Below, piece by piece: positions 8,401 to 15,756 of a DNA stretch of 18,304 nt. The notes under the pieces are model-generated. The model did no database searches, was not told the origin of the DNA, and saw only the letters and a list, made by a program, of their open reading frames with translations. The position numbers were made by a program, and so were the translations under genes. Numbering within the stretch: position 1 is the stretch's first letter; each line of letters begins with the position of its first letter. Location: NCBI GenBank assembly GCA_964622375.1, contig CAZUQA010000063.1, positions 1-18,304 on the forward strand. Reading direction: 5' to 3'. Source of the DNA: CAZUQA01 sp964622375 (lineage in GTDB: Bacteria; Bacillota_I; Bacilli_A; Erysipelotrichales; Erysipelotrichaceae).

Positions 8401-8409
8401 ATAATAGCA
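8401..8409 (-). promoter_or_regulatory. Extended -10 promoter of glgCDA
   Basis: The minus strand reads TGCTATTAT, an extended -10 element. The T-rich sequence upstream offers only a poor -35, which is common with extended -10 promoters. Transcription would begin near 8394, giving a leader of about 33 nt before the TTG at 8361. A 13-bp interrupted palindrome (TTTTC TAC GAAAA on the plus strand, 8389-8401) covers the predicted start site. Confidence 0.55.
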
Positions 8410-8451
8410 CAAAACAGCAATACAAAAACACCTGATATTTTCTCTTTGTCT

Positions 8452-8484
8452 AGGCGAAAAAGAAAAGAGCCACTTAAGCTCTCC
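8452..8484 (-). terminator. Probable terminator after the PTS/beta-glucosidase operon
   Basis: Read on the minus strand, GGAGAGC pairs with GCTCTTT (5 Watson-Crick pairs AGAGC/GCTCT at 8478-8482 and 8466-8470, plus two G-U pairs) around a 7-nt loop, then TTTCTTTTT. It lies about 80 nt past the glucosidase stop (8563) and upstream of the glgC promoter, so it would separate the two operons. Confidence 0.65.
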
Positions 8485-8562
8485 TATAAAAATCCTGATT
8501 GTTGAGTGACTCTGTCGTTTATTACTTTGTCATTACCACCGATAAGCGGTCAATAAATTTCT

Positions 8563-9996
8563 TTATAAATCTTCGCCATTGGAAGCAATAACTCTTTGAT
8601 ACCAATAAAAACTGTCTTTCCTTAAGCGTTTACCACTACCCTGCCCCCGATCATCAAGATCGACATAAATGAAGCCATAGCGTTTACTCATCTCACCTTG
8701 AGAACAACTGATGATGTCAATCGGACCCCAGCTAACATAACCAAAGACGCTCACGCCATCCTTTATGGCTTCTTTCATTTGGACAATATGGTTTCTTAGA
8801 TAGTCAATACGATAGTCATCATGAATACTACCGTCTTCTTCAACAGTATCCAAAGCTCCTAAACCGTTTTCCGCAATGAACATGGGCAAGCCATAGCGAT
8901 CATAGTAGCGATTGAGAGTTACCCGTAAGCCAATTGCATCACTGCCCCAACCCCAGACTGATTTTTCAATTAAGGGATTAGCTTGCGGCTCTTGGGGCAT
9001 ATTGGCGTCACTAACACTGCTACTATAATAAGAGAACGCCAGAAAATCAGCAGTATGCCGGCGCAGAATTTCAAAATCACCATCCTGGGTTTCAAAACTG
9101 ATATTGTTGTCACTGAAGTAGCGTAAGGCGTAACCCGGGTACTCTCCTTTGATTAAGACATCACCATAGAAGTATTCCAGCATTTGACTCTGTTGCAGAT
9201 TAGTTAAGGCATCTTGTGGCGCACAGCTCAGCGGCGTTAGCCCCAAAGCAGCTAACATCACGCCAACTTTTAAATCAGGGTCAATCTCTTTAGCCAACTT
9301 GATACAAGAGGCTGAAGCCACAAATTGATTGTGGATAGCCTGATAAACCCTATTGTCATTGACTGCTTCTTTAACTAAGCCCAGGCTAACAAATACACCC
9401 CAATCCATAGCCGCACAGTTGATCTGATTTATGGGAATCCAGTATTTGACCTTCTTATGATAGCGCTTAAAGAGCGTTTCACAGAAATTCAGATAAAAAG
9501 CAATAAGTCGGCGATCACTCCAACCTTGATATTCCGTGATCAGCTTAATCGGCATTTCGTAGTGAGAAATAGTCATTACCGGTTCAATGCCGTTTTGAAG
9601 CAATTCATCAAGCAAATCATCGTAATACTTAAGCCCAGCTTCATTAGGGATCTTCTCATCACCTTCCGGAAAAATCCGCGCCCAATTGAAGGATGTACGA
9701 AAACAATTAAAGCCCATTTCCTTAAACAAAGCGATATCTTCTTTATAGTTATGATAAAAATCGATGGCTGAACGGCGCGGATAATAACCGTACTTATCTT
9801 TTAAGGCTTGCAGGATTTCTGCTTTACTGTGTGACAAACCGACGATGCTTTTTCGGCTATAAACATCAGGTAATACTTCAATATCCGCCATTGAAGGGCC
9901 TTTGCCGTCTAAATTCCAAGCACCTTCAGCCTGATTTGCCGCAATAGCCCCACCCCAGAGAAAATTTGCCGGAAAGCTTTTATCTGTCTGGCGCAT
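8563..9996 (-). CDS. GH1 6-phospho-beta-glucosidase with Gln at the acid/base position
   Basis: The 477-residue product has the GH1 signature start (FLWGGAIAANQAEGAW), RTSFNWARIFPEG, the nucleophile motif IAENG with E376, and the C-terminal SCSQGEMSKRYGFIYVD, whose Ser/Lys/Tyr pattern binds the 6-phosphate in this subfamily. It is expected to split phosphorylated beta-glucosides delivered by the PTS into glucose-6-phosphate and an aglycone or sugar. The usual acid/base motif NEI/NEP reads NQIN here (Q191, codon CAG at 9424-9426), so the normal proton donor is missing. I place the start at ATG 9996, with GGAG 9 nt upstream; a TTG 15 nt earlier (10011) overlaps that ribosome binding site and has none of its own. 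The gene overlaps the end of the IIA gene by 17 nt and closes the IIB-IIC-IIA-GH1 operon. In Bacillus lic the hydrolase is a GH4 enzyme (LicH); here it is GH1. Confidence 0.9.
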   Translation of the reverse strand: MRQTDKSFPANFLWGGAIAANQAEGAWNLDGKGPSMADIEVLPDVYSRKSIVGLSHSKAEILQALKDKYGYYPRRSAIDFYHNYKEDIALFKEMGFNCFRTSFNWARIFPEGDEKIPNEAGLKYYDDLLDELLQNGIEPVMTISHYEMPIKLITEYQGWSDRRLIAFYLNFCETLFKRYHKKVKYWIPINQINCAAMDWGVFVSLGLVKEAVNDNRVYQAIHNQFVASASCIKLAKEIDPDLKVGVMLAALGLTPLSCAPQDALTNLQQSQMLEYFYGDVLIKGEYPGYALRYFSDNNISFETQDGDFEILRRHTADFLAFSYYSSSVSDANMPQEPQANPLIEKSVWGWGSDAIGLRVTLNRYYDRYGLPMFIAENGLGALDTVEEDGSIHDDYRIDYLRNHIVQMKEAIKDGVSVFGYVSWGPIDIISCSQGEMSKRYGFIYVDLDDRGQGSGKRLRKDSFYWYQRVIASNGEDL

Positions 9997-10351
9997 TTGT
10001 TTTTTCTCCAAGTGATAATCTAAAGAGTCTTATCATATTTTTTACCATCATCCGCTCACTTTGAACACTCATCAGAGTATCTTGGGCATGAGTAAACAAA
10101 AGATTAGCCCGTTGATTTTCATCGGTGACCGTACTTTGTATGACGTCTGTTTGGATGCCGTGCGCTTTTACTATCAGTTCTCTGGCTTGCTCCAACATCG
10201 TTTCAACCATAGTATAGTCTTGGTTTTCCTCAACCAAATCAATGGCTTCACATATCAGTTTACGAGCATCGCCGGCAAACAAAATAATATTCATCGCCGC
10301 TTCATTTAAATCGGACCAAGAATAATCTTTCATGATTCCCTCTGCTTTCAA
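9980..10351 (-). CDS. PTS lactose/cellobiose-family EIIA component
   Basis: This small helical, cytoplasmic phosphocarrier passes phosphate from HPr to EIIB. Family marks are ILFAGDARKLICEAI, the phosphorylation-site motif AHGIQTD (His64 counted from the TTG start) and HAQDTLM near the C-terminus. Its length of 123 is slightly long for the family (about 100-115). Two starts are possible: TTG at 10351 with AGGAGG 4 nt upstream, or ATG at 10333 with AGAGGG 4 nt upstream. The sequence does not decide between them, and the ATG gives a more usual N-terminus. The gene lies 8 nt after the IIC stop and overlaps the GH1 gene by 17 nt, so it is in the same transcript. It corresponds to LicA/CelC-type proteins. 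Confidence 0.92.
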   Translation of the reverse strand: MKAEGIMKDYSWSDLNEAAMNIILFAGDARKLICEAIDLVEENQDYTMVETMLEQARELIVKAHGIQTDVIQSTVTDENQRANLLFTHAQDTLMSVQSERMMVKNMIRLFRLSLGEKTNAPDR

Positions 10352-10359
10352 AAAACCTC

Positions 10360-11619
10360 CTACTCCTTTTCTTCAGTTTTTGTTTCTGCGGCTTCTTCGG
10401 CAACACATTGATTATCATACACCTTGAAGAAAGGATAATAAATGATAAATGAAACTAAGAAAATAACCGCCAAAAGGATAAGCCCGGCTACGCCACCAAC
10501 CGCAAAGGCGCCAAAAGGAGCCGGTAAATACCAGAATGGGAAGATGATGCTCGGCTTAACCACAAAGCCTAAATTCATCGCTAAATAAGTTATTAAGGGT
10601 CCTACTACCCCGATGATCCACATCGGAATCATTAAAATCGGATTGAAAGCTACCGGCGCCCCAAATATCAAAGGTTCGTTGATGTTGGCCAAACTCGGTA
10701 CTAATGAAGTCTTACCGATTAAACGGTTCTTTTTACTCTTGGCAAACAAGAACATTAAGCCTAAAGCTAAAGTAGTACCGCCACCGCCGATTAAGAAATA
10801 AGTTGAAGTACCATAAGCCATAATCTTAGTGGCTTCTCCACCGGCTAATACGGCTGCCTCATTGATAGCGAAATTCGGCAGAATAATCGCATATTCCAGT
10901 GAAGCCAACAACCAAGTAGAAATACCAAAAGTGTAAAGGAAAGCATAAGAAATAAAGTAAAACAACACAAAGCCTAATAACGAATCACTGATGGCCATTA
11001 ACGGCGCGAAAACCGCCTCAACCACGGCAAAGACATTAACATTTAAGACAAAAACCAAAATCCAACCGACTACCAAAATCAAAAACATCGGGATTAGAGT
11101 ATCAAACCACACCGTGATAAAATCCGGCATCGCCGAGTCTTTCTTGAAGAAAGTAAAGCCGGCAAACATATTCATAACAAAACTGGCAAATAAACCGGCA
11201 ATCAAAGCCGTCAGCATACCGCCATTACCTAAATTCCATTGGACAAAAGTAATCAGACTGATTCCTTCTTCCGTCCATTGCACAACCGGCCCGCAAAGCA
11301 TTAAAAACAAAGCTAGTCCGGCAATCGCTGTTTGTTTACTGAGTTTACGATGCTTTTTCTTTTCCATAAGATTCAAAGGAATCAAGAAAGACAGTAAAAG
11401 CGACATTAAGCCCATCGAGAAATCGGCTACCGGCTGAATATTAGCCAGTATTGGCACAAAATCTCCCAGCGCTCCTAATAAGGTGGCAAATGAACCGATA
11501 AAAATAACCGGCATTGTCGTTAAAATTGAGTCCTGCACGGCAGCTACCCAAGGATTACGCGCCAGCTTGTTCATTCGCGGGGCAAAACTGTTTGCCATCC
11601 AATCCATAAATTTTTTCAT
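10360..11619 (-). CDS. PTS cellobiose-type EIIC permease
   Basis: This integral membrane sugar channel carries out uptake coupled to phosphorylation. The 419-residue product has many hydrophobic helices, the N-terminal RNPWVAAVQDSILTTMPVIFIGSF typical of lactose/cellobiose IIC (shortened here for reading), the glycine-rich GGGGTTLALGLMFL and the family signature NEPLIFGAPVAFNP. The C-terminal tail is charged and cytoplasmic (AEEAAETKTEEKE). The ATG at 11619 has AGGAG about 10 nt upstream. It sits 13 nt after the IIB stop and 8 nt before the IIA start. The substrate is probably cellobiose or another beta-glucoside, judged from the linked GH1 gene and LicR-type regulator; chitobiose cannot be excluded. 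Confidence 0.93.
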   Translation of the reverse strand: MKKFMDWMANSFAPRMNKLARNPWVAAVQDSILTTMPVIFIGSFATLLGALGDFVPILANIQPVADFSMGLMSLLLSFLIPLNLMEKKKHRKLSKQTAIAGLALFLMLCGPVVQWTEEGISLITFVQWNLGNGGMLTALIAGLFASFVMNMFAGFTFFKKDSAMPDFITVWFDTLIPMFLILVVGWILVFVLNVNVFAVVEAVFAPLMAISDSLLGFVLFYFISYAFLYTFGISTWLLASLEYAIILPNFAINEAAVLAGGEATKIMAYGTSTYFLIGGGGTTLALGLMFLFAKSKKNRLIGKTSLVPSLANINEPLIFGAPVAFNPILMIPMWIIGVVGPLITYLAMNLGFVVKPSIIFPFWYLPAPFGAFAVGGVAGLILLAVIFLVSFIIYYPFFKVYDNQCVAEEAAETKTEEKE

Positions 11620-11632
11620 AGTTTCTAATCTC

Positions 11633-11938
11633 CTATTCTAGTGTTTCAATAATTAAATTCAAAACCGCTTCCCCATCCAAACTTCCATAAGCTTCTTTAG
11701 AAATCAGTTTTACCGGAACTCCATATTCCTGACCGATCTCCGTAAGTTCGCCTAAGATGTAGTCTAAATGCGGCCCTACCAGCAGCAGATCGGTTTCTTC
11801 AATGTAGTCCTCAATTGAAGAATCACTTCGAGCGATAATCTCGTAGTCTTTGCCTTTAGCTGCTACCGCTTTTCGGATATTCCCCGCCATAAAACCGCTG
11901 GAAGCTCCGGAACCACAAACAATTAAGATTCTTTTCAT
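11633..11938 (-). CDS. PTS lactose/cellobiose-family EIIB component
   Basis: This cytoplasmic phosphotransfer domain of 101 residues has a normal length for a free-standing cellobiose IIB. The phosphorylated cysteine is Cys8 in ILIVCGSGASSGFMAGNI, the standard loop after the first strand. The later DLLLVGPHLDYIL matches the family's second strand and loop. The ATG at 11938 has AAAGGAGG 6-7 nt upstream. It is the first gene of the operon and diverges from the LicR-like regulator. The order B-C-A-hydrolase is the same as in the licBCAH operon of Bacillus subtilis. Confidence 0.93.
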   Translation of the reverse strand: MKRILIVCGSGASSGFMAGNIRKAVAAKGKDYEIIARSDSSIEDYIEETDLLLVGPHLDYILGELTEIGQEYGVPVKLISKEAYGSLDGEAVLNLIIETLE

Positions 11939-12001
11939 TAATTACCTCCTTTATTGTTTATCTGTTTTCATTGTAAAATAGCTCTTTTTGTAAGTAAAAG
12001 T

Positions 12002-12030
12002 ATTTTAACTTCGTCTTTTGATGTAGTTAA
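12002..12030 (-). promoter_or_regulatory. Predicted promoter of the PTS/beta-glucosidase operon
   Basis: On the minus strand TTAACT (12030-12025) and TAAAAT (12007-12002) are exactly 17 nt apart. The -35 matches consensus at 4 of 6 positions and the -10 at 5 of 6, which suits an activator-dependent promoter. Transcription would begin near 11995, about 57 nt before the IIB start. I see no RAT antiterminator or terminator hairpin in this leader. Confidence 0.5.
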
Positions 12031-12077
12031 ATCAGTTGTTATTTTAACGCTTAGTTGCTATTATTTCTTTACATCAA
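12018..12077. repeat. Widely spaced inverted repeat across the divergent lic-type promoters (candidate operator)
   Basis: TTGATGTA (12018-12025) and its exact complement TACATCAA (12070-12077) are separated by 44 bp. The left arm abuts the -35 of the PTS operon promoter and the right arm covers the predicted transcript start of the regulator gene. Between them a near-identical 10-mer occurs twice in direct orientation, AGTTGTTATT (12034) and AGTTGCTATT (12053), 19 bp apart. Which of these binds a protein is unknown. Confidence 0.4.
12036..12064 (+). promoter_or_regulatory. Predicted promoter of the LicR-like regulator
   Basis: TTGTTA (12036-12041) and TATTAT (12059-12064) are 17 nt apart, and TGC directly before the -10 makes it an extended -10. 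The start would be near 12071, leaving about 31 nt before the TTG. Its -35 lies only 5 bp from the -35 of the divergent PTS promoter. Confidence 0.55.
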
Positions 12078-12101
12078 GCTATTTTGTAGAAGAGGAAAAG
12101 A

Positions 12102-14018
12102 TTGCGACAAAATCAAGCAAAAAACTTGCTTAACTACCTAAAAACCAAAGATACCGGAGTATACCTCACTACCGGTGAGCTTTCATTAGTGCTCAAAATC
12201 TCCCAAAGACAAGTGCAAAACTACCTAACGGAGATAATTTCGCAACATCCCGATTTACTGCTATGCGACAAACAATGCTATGCCCTTAACCCTAAACTAA
12301 GACAACAACTTGATGAGCTCTACCCCAACCTAGAGCAGCAGGAAAGCCCGGAAAGTCGACGTAACTATATTCTGCAAAGCTTGGTTCGCTGCAAGACATT
12401 AAAAATAACGGATTTAGCCGAATTCTTCTATGTGGCAGAAGCGACTATTGATGCCGATGTTCAAAAAGCCCGCAAATATGTCGCCAAATATCAACTGCAA
12501 ATCAATAAAGAAAACGGCATTCTTTCGCTGCTGGGAAACGAAAAAGACATTCGTGGTCTTATGCGTAATCTGCTGTTAGTCGATAATTCCAGTTTGTTTA
12601 CTGTGGGAAGTACGCTGCAACAGATGTTTGCGGAATATGATTTACCGGCCCTTTATCAAATACTAAATACGATTTTCACCAAACATGAAGTGTTTGTAAA
12701 TGATTACTCTTTTAATAATGTCGCCTTGCACATTATCATAATGATTGAACGCTTAAGTAAAGGCGAAATGCTCAATGAAACTGTTGATTTGACAAAAATC
12801 CAAGCAACCCGGCAATTGAATGCTGTCGATGATATTCTTAACTACATTGAAAATAAATATCAGCTAACCACTAATGAAAGTGAACTCTACAATTTAGTGC
12901 TTTTGATCTCCAGCAATTCATCACTGACTAACTATGCTGTGATAAATGCCCAAAATATTGAAAAACATATTGATGCCAAGTATATTGCGATATCACGCCA
13001 GCTCTTGCGCTCAGTGGAAAAGACCTACGATTTCTTGCCTTTTAACCAGGAGTTTATCGCCAACTTTTCGATTCACATCAAAAATGTCTTTCAACGTCAA
13101 CAGTACAACACCAAAACTAAGAATCCCCTACTCGCCAATGTCAAACTCAATTATCCTTTTGTCTATGATGTTGCGGTTTTCATTGCTCAACTGCTAAAAA
13201 ATGATTACGGTATTACTATTGACGAAAACGAAATAGCCTATCTCTCATTTCATATTGGGAGTTACTTTGAAAACACTAATTTTCATTATCCCAAGGTCCG
13301 TTGCCTGATTATTTTTTCGGATTATTATGGTTACTACCAAAAACAAATTCGCCGCATTCACGACATATTCAGTGAAGATATCAATGTCGTCGCTGCTTTG
13401 CCTGCCACGGTAGACAGCCGCAGCATCAATGATATTGATTTAGTTATCAGCTTTGTAAACTATCACCATGAAAAACCGACAATTATCGTCAACCCGATAT
13501 TGACGGAAAAAGATATTGCTGCTTTACAGACCAGTATCAAAAAAATCGCTAAAATGAAGCGTAGCTTGGTACTAAGAGATTACTTAAACCTCCTATTTCA
13601 TGAAGATCTTTTCTATTGTAATCTTGATCTAGCTGATGAAATTCATGCGATTAAAGTGTTATCAAAGGACATTATTGAAAAAGGTTATGCCGATGAAGGT
13701 TATACTTTTGATCTTTTAGAACGTGAAAGAATGTCTTCGACCGCTTTCAACAACTTAGCTATCCCCCACTGTCTTCACAGTAACGCTAATGAGAGTTTTC
13801 TGGCTTTCGCCATCCCTAATAAACCCATTAAATGGTCAGATAAAGCGGTCGATCTGGTCATTCTTATCGGCATCAATGAAAATTCCAAAGAAATATTTGC
13901 TCAAGCTTATGATTCTTTAGTTGAGATTTTATCAGAACCTTTAAACATCGCAAAATTAGTTGAAGCCAAAAACTACAAGCAATTTCTTAACACCTTGCTT
14001 TCTACCATGAGTGAATAA
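12102..14018 (+). CDS. licR: LicR/MtlR-type PRD-containing PTS transcriptional regulator
   Basis: The 638-residue product has the full architecture of PTS-controlled activators. It starts with a winged HTH (about 1-60, SQRQVQNYLTEI) and a second HTH (about 88-140). PRD1 follows (about 170-290), with H210 in VALHIII but no second His (LVLLISSNSS where one is expected). PRD2 (about 295-395) has both histidines, H325 (FSIHIKNV) and H384 (LSFHIGSY). Next come an EIIB-like domain (about 398-480) and a C-terminal fructose/mannitol-type EIIA domain (about 500-638) with H556 in AIPHC. The EIIB-like loop reads LIIFSDYYGYY, without the usual cysteine. By family knowledge, HPr phosphorylation of PRDs activates such proteins, and phosphate from the cognate EIIB represses them when substrate is absent. 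TTG at 12102 is the start, with AGAGGA 5 nt upstream. Its divergent position points to control of the adjacent PTS/GH1 operon. The symbol is by architecture and context. Confidence 0.85.
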   Translation: MRQNQAKNLLNYLKTKDTGVYLTTGELSLVLKISQRQVQNYLTEIISQHPDLLLCDKQCYALNPKLRQQLDELYPNLEQQESPESRRNYILQSLVRCKTLKITDLAEFFYVAEATIDADVQKARKYVAKYQLQINKENGILSLLGNEKDIRGLMRNLLLVDNSSLFTVGSTLQQMFAEYDLPALYQILNTIFTKHEVFVNDYSFNNVALHIIIMIERLSKGEMLNETVDLTKIQATRQLNAVDDILNYIENKYQLTTNESELYNLVLLISSNSSLTNYAVINAQNIEKHIDAKYIAISRQLLRSVEKTYDFLPFNQEFIANFSIHIKNVFQRQQYNTKTKNPLLANVKLNYPFVYDVAVFIAQLLKNDYGITIDENEIAYLSFHIGSYFENTNFHYPKVRCLIIFSDYYGYYQKQIRRIHDIFSEDINVVAALPATVDSRSINDIDLVISFVNYHHEKPTIIVNPILTEKDIAALQTSIKKIAKMKRSLVLRDYLNLLFHEDLFYCNLDLADEIHAIKVLSKDIIEKGYADEGYTFDLLERERMSSTAFNNLAIPHCLHSNANESFLAFAIPNKPIKWSDKAVDLVILIGINENSKEIFAQAYDSLVEILSEPLNIAKLVEAKNYKQFLNTLLSTMSE

Positions 14019-14163
14019 TTCCCCCATAATTATCAAGGACAGAAAACTCGGTTATTATCCAAACTCTCTGTTTAAACACAAAATGTTATTTTCCAATAAT
14101 TTCTGCAGTCTATTGCTACTTTTATCTCAGCTTGCTTTAATGGGTCTTCTGTTAGCTGGTAGC

Positions 14164-15579
14164 CTACTCAAAAACATCGCCTTCATCTTCCTCTTCAATG
14201 ATGATCTTTTTGGTGACGATATTGTAGGTATGACTAAAGTATTTCTTGGTCTTTTTGTTGTAAATGATTACCCCATAATTACCATTATAAGCGATGCCAT
14301 AAACAACCGATTCTGAGGCATTTAGCTTTGTAAGTACGACAATTTCATCTTCATTATAATCATACAGTTTTATAGTATTAGTGCTGTCTTGGGCTATGAA
14401 GTAGGTATCAAGTATACAAACATATTCGTATTTTTTACTTCTATATAGTAGTTTTCCCTCTTGATCATAAATGCTGAATGTTTGATCTTTCGTATCACTG
14501 ACCCTGATATCCCCGGTATCTAGTAACAAGTAATTACCGAACTTCTCCTTAACCAATGGTTTTAAATCAGCTGATAAAAGTTGCATATCACTAATCCCAA
14601 GATAAGTTGCGTGTTCGGCGTAAATCAGATACGCACCATCTTCTATCCCTTCAATAAAAACCCATTCATAACCCTCAGGATTAATTTTTCTACTGGCCCG
14701 CACACTACCATCCGCTAAGTCCATTAGTACTAGCTGGCCTTTATCATAATCAACGGCAATCAGCGCCCCATAGTAGGTTTTATAGTTGAATAAATCATCC
14801 CTAAACCAATAGCTGGTCCCAGAACCAACTATGATTCTACCGGCACTAAACGAAAAGAAATCCTCGTCACCATCACTATAGAAAGATACCCCAAAAAGCT
14901 TATTTAGCTCCGCGAATATTCGGCAATGCTTAAAATCTCCACCGATTTGGCTGTCCGTAAGCATAACTCTTCTTGCTTCATTATTTTTGTAATTGTATAG
15001 AACATAGCTGTAGTCGCTACCGTCTTGATCATAGATGATGATATAATCTAAAATGTTTTCTTCATTGACGGAACAGACTTTGCTGGTGGAATTCCCCCGA
15101 TATTCTCCGGCAATTTCAAAATTGTCTTTTGAACTATCTTTGTAGGTGTACATCATTTCCCATTCACTGAGAATATAGCCCTTTTGTTTATCTCTATACA
15201 AAACCAAGGGAAAGTCACCGCTTGGTGTATATTTCTCGCTTAAACCTAATAGATTAGCGTCCGCCTTGTAGGTTATTTTAACTTCAGGTAGTTTTTCTTC
15301 TTCCTTCTCTTTTGGTTCATTTTTTACAACAGGATCATCATACTTCATATTGCTTTTTTCACTAGGAAAAGCTCCACTGAATAATAAAGCGACCACCACT
15401 GACAGTAGCACCACAGCCAGTAGTGCAAGCGTTATAATCTTCGCACTTTTCCTTGGCTTTCTTTTTGGGGTTTTCTCATTAACATGATCAGATACTTTGT
15501 TATCCGGAATTTCAAAATCAGCTGATACGAACTCTTCCTTGCCGCTATCCAGCTCGGTGTTATTTTGTTGCTCTTCCAT
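14164..15579 (-). CDS. Signal-anchored extracellular protein with propeller-like sequence, unknown function
   Basis: The 471-residue protein has an acidic cytoplasmic N-terminus (1-36), a basic patch (KTPKRKPRKSAK), a single membrane helix (about 48-69) and no lipobox, so residues 71-471 should face outside as a type II membrane protein. After a Lys/Glu/Pro-rich stalk (about 80-100) the sequence shows repeated strand-turn-strand units ending in aromatic-Asp patterns (YIIIYDQDGSDYSYVLYNY, LIAVDYDKGQLVLMDLADG, IKLYDYNEDEIVVL, GVIIYNKKTKKYF). Such units are common in beta-propellers; I cannot count blades reliably. The C-terminus is very acidic (EEEDEGDVFE). The ATG has AGGAG 7 nt upstream. The gene converges with the regulator gene and appears monocistronic. 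I do not recognise the family. Confidence 0.75.
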   Translation of the reverse strand: MEEQQNNTELDSGKEEFVSADFEIPDNKVSDHVNEKTPKRKPRKSAKIITLALLAVVLLSVVVALLFSGAFPSEKSNMKYDDPVVKNEPKEKEEEKLPEVKITYKADANLLGLSEKYTPSGDFPLVLYRDKQKGYILSEWEMMYTYKDSSKDNFEIAGEYRGNSTSKVCSVNEENILDYIIIYDQDGSDYSYVLYNYKNNEARRVMLTDSQIGGDFKHCRIFAELNKLFGVSFYSDGDEDFFSFSAGRIIVGSGTSYWFRDDLFNYKTYYGALIAVDYDKGQLVLMDLADGSVRASRKINPEGYEWVFIEGIEDGAYLIYAEHATYLGISDMQLLSADLKPLVKEKFGNYLLLDTGDIRVSDTKDQTFSIYDQEGKLLYRSKKYEYVCILDTYFIAQDSTNTIKLYDYNEDEIVVLTKLNASESVVYGIAYNGNYGVIIYNKKTKKYFSHTYNIVTKKIIIEEEDEGDVFE

Positions 15580-15756
15580 TTTTCTTCTCCTGAATATTTC
15601 TGCTATTGTTTACCAATATTTTACTTGAAATCATCTAAAAGTGATAGTCCATATCTTTGTTAGATGTCCGCTAGCTTATCTTTAGTTCTTCCTACTTTAA
15701 TAACCTTTGTTTTCTCCATTTTCCGGCTCAGCGTAAAACGTCACCTCTCTGTCAGT

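Noticed and set aside
9997..10011. TTG at 10011 as the start of the GH1 gene
   Set aside because: This TTG is part of the TTGGAG ribosome binding site that serves the ATG at 9996 and lacks an upstream site of its own.
11939..11995. RAT-type antiterminator in the leader of the PTS operon
   Set aside because: No RAT-like sequence or terminator hairpin is visible; the regulator also has HTH domains rather than an RNA-binding CAT domain.
14090..14125. Weak hairpin CAATA/TATTG as terminator for the regulator gene
   Set aside because: The stem is only five mostly A-T pairs with a 12-nt loop, and no clean T tract follows.
14011..14316. Plus-strand open frame of 101 codons overlapping the end of the regulator gene
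   Set aside because: More than half of it runs antisense to the well-supported 471-residue gene, it has no proper ribosome binding site, and its sequence is low in complexity and hydrophobic.
15580..15660. TAAAAT as -10 of a promoter for the signal-anchored protein gene
   Set aside because: No acceptable -35 or TG extension accompanies it in this A+T-rich gap.
15660..15719. Possible 19-codon minus-strand peptide (MEKTKVIKVGRTKDKLADI) in the 177-bp gap upstream of the signal-anchored protein
   Set aside because: There is no convincing ribosome binding site or promoter; it is short enough to be chance and I recognise nothing in it.
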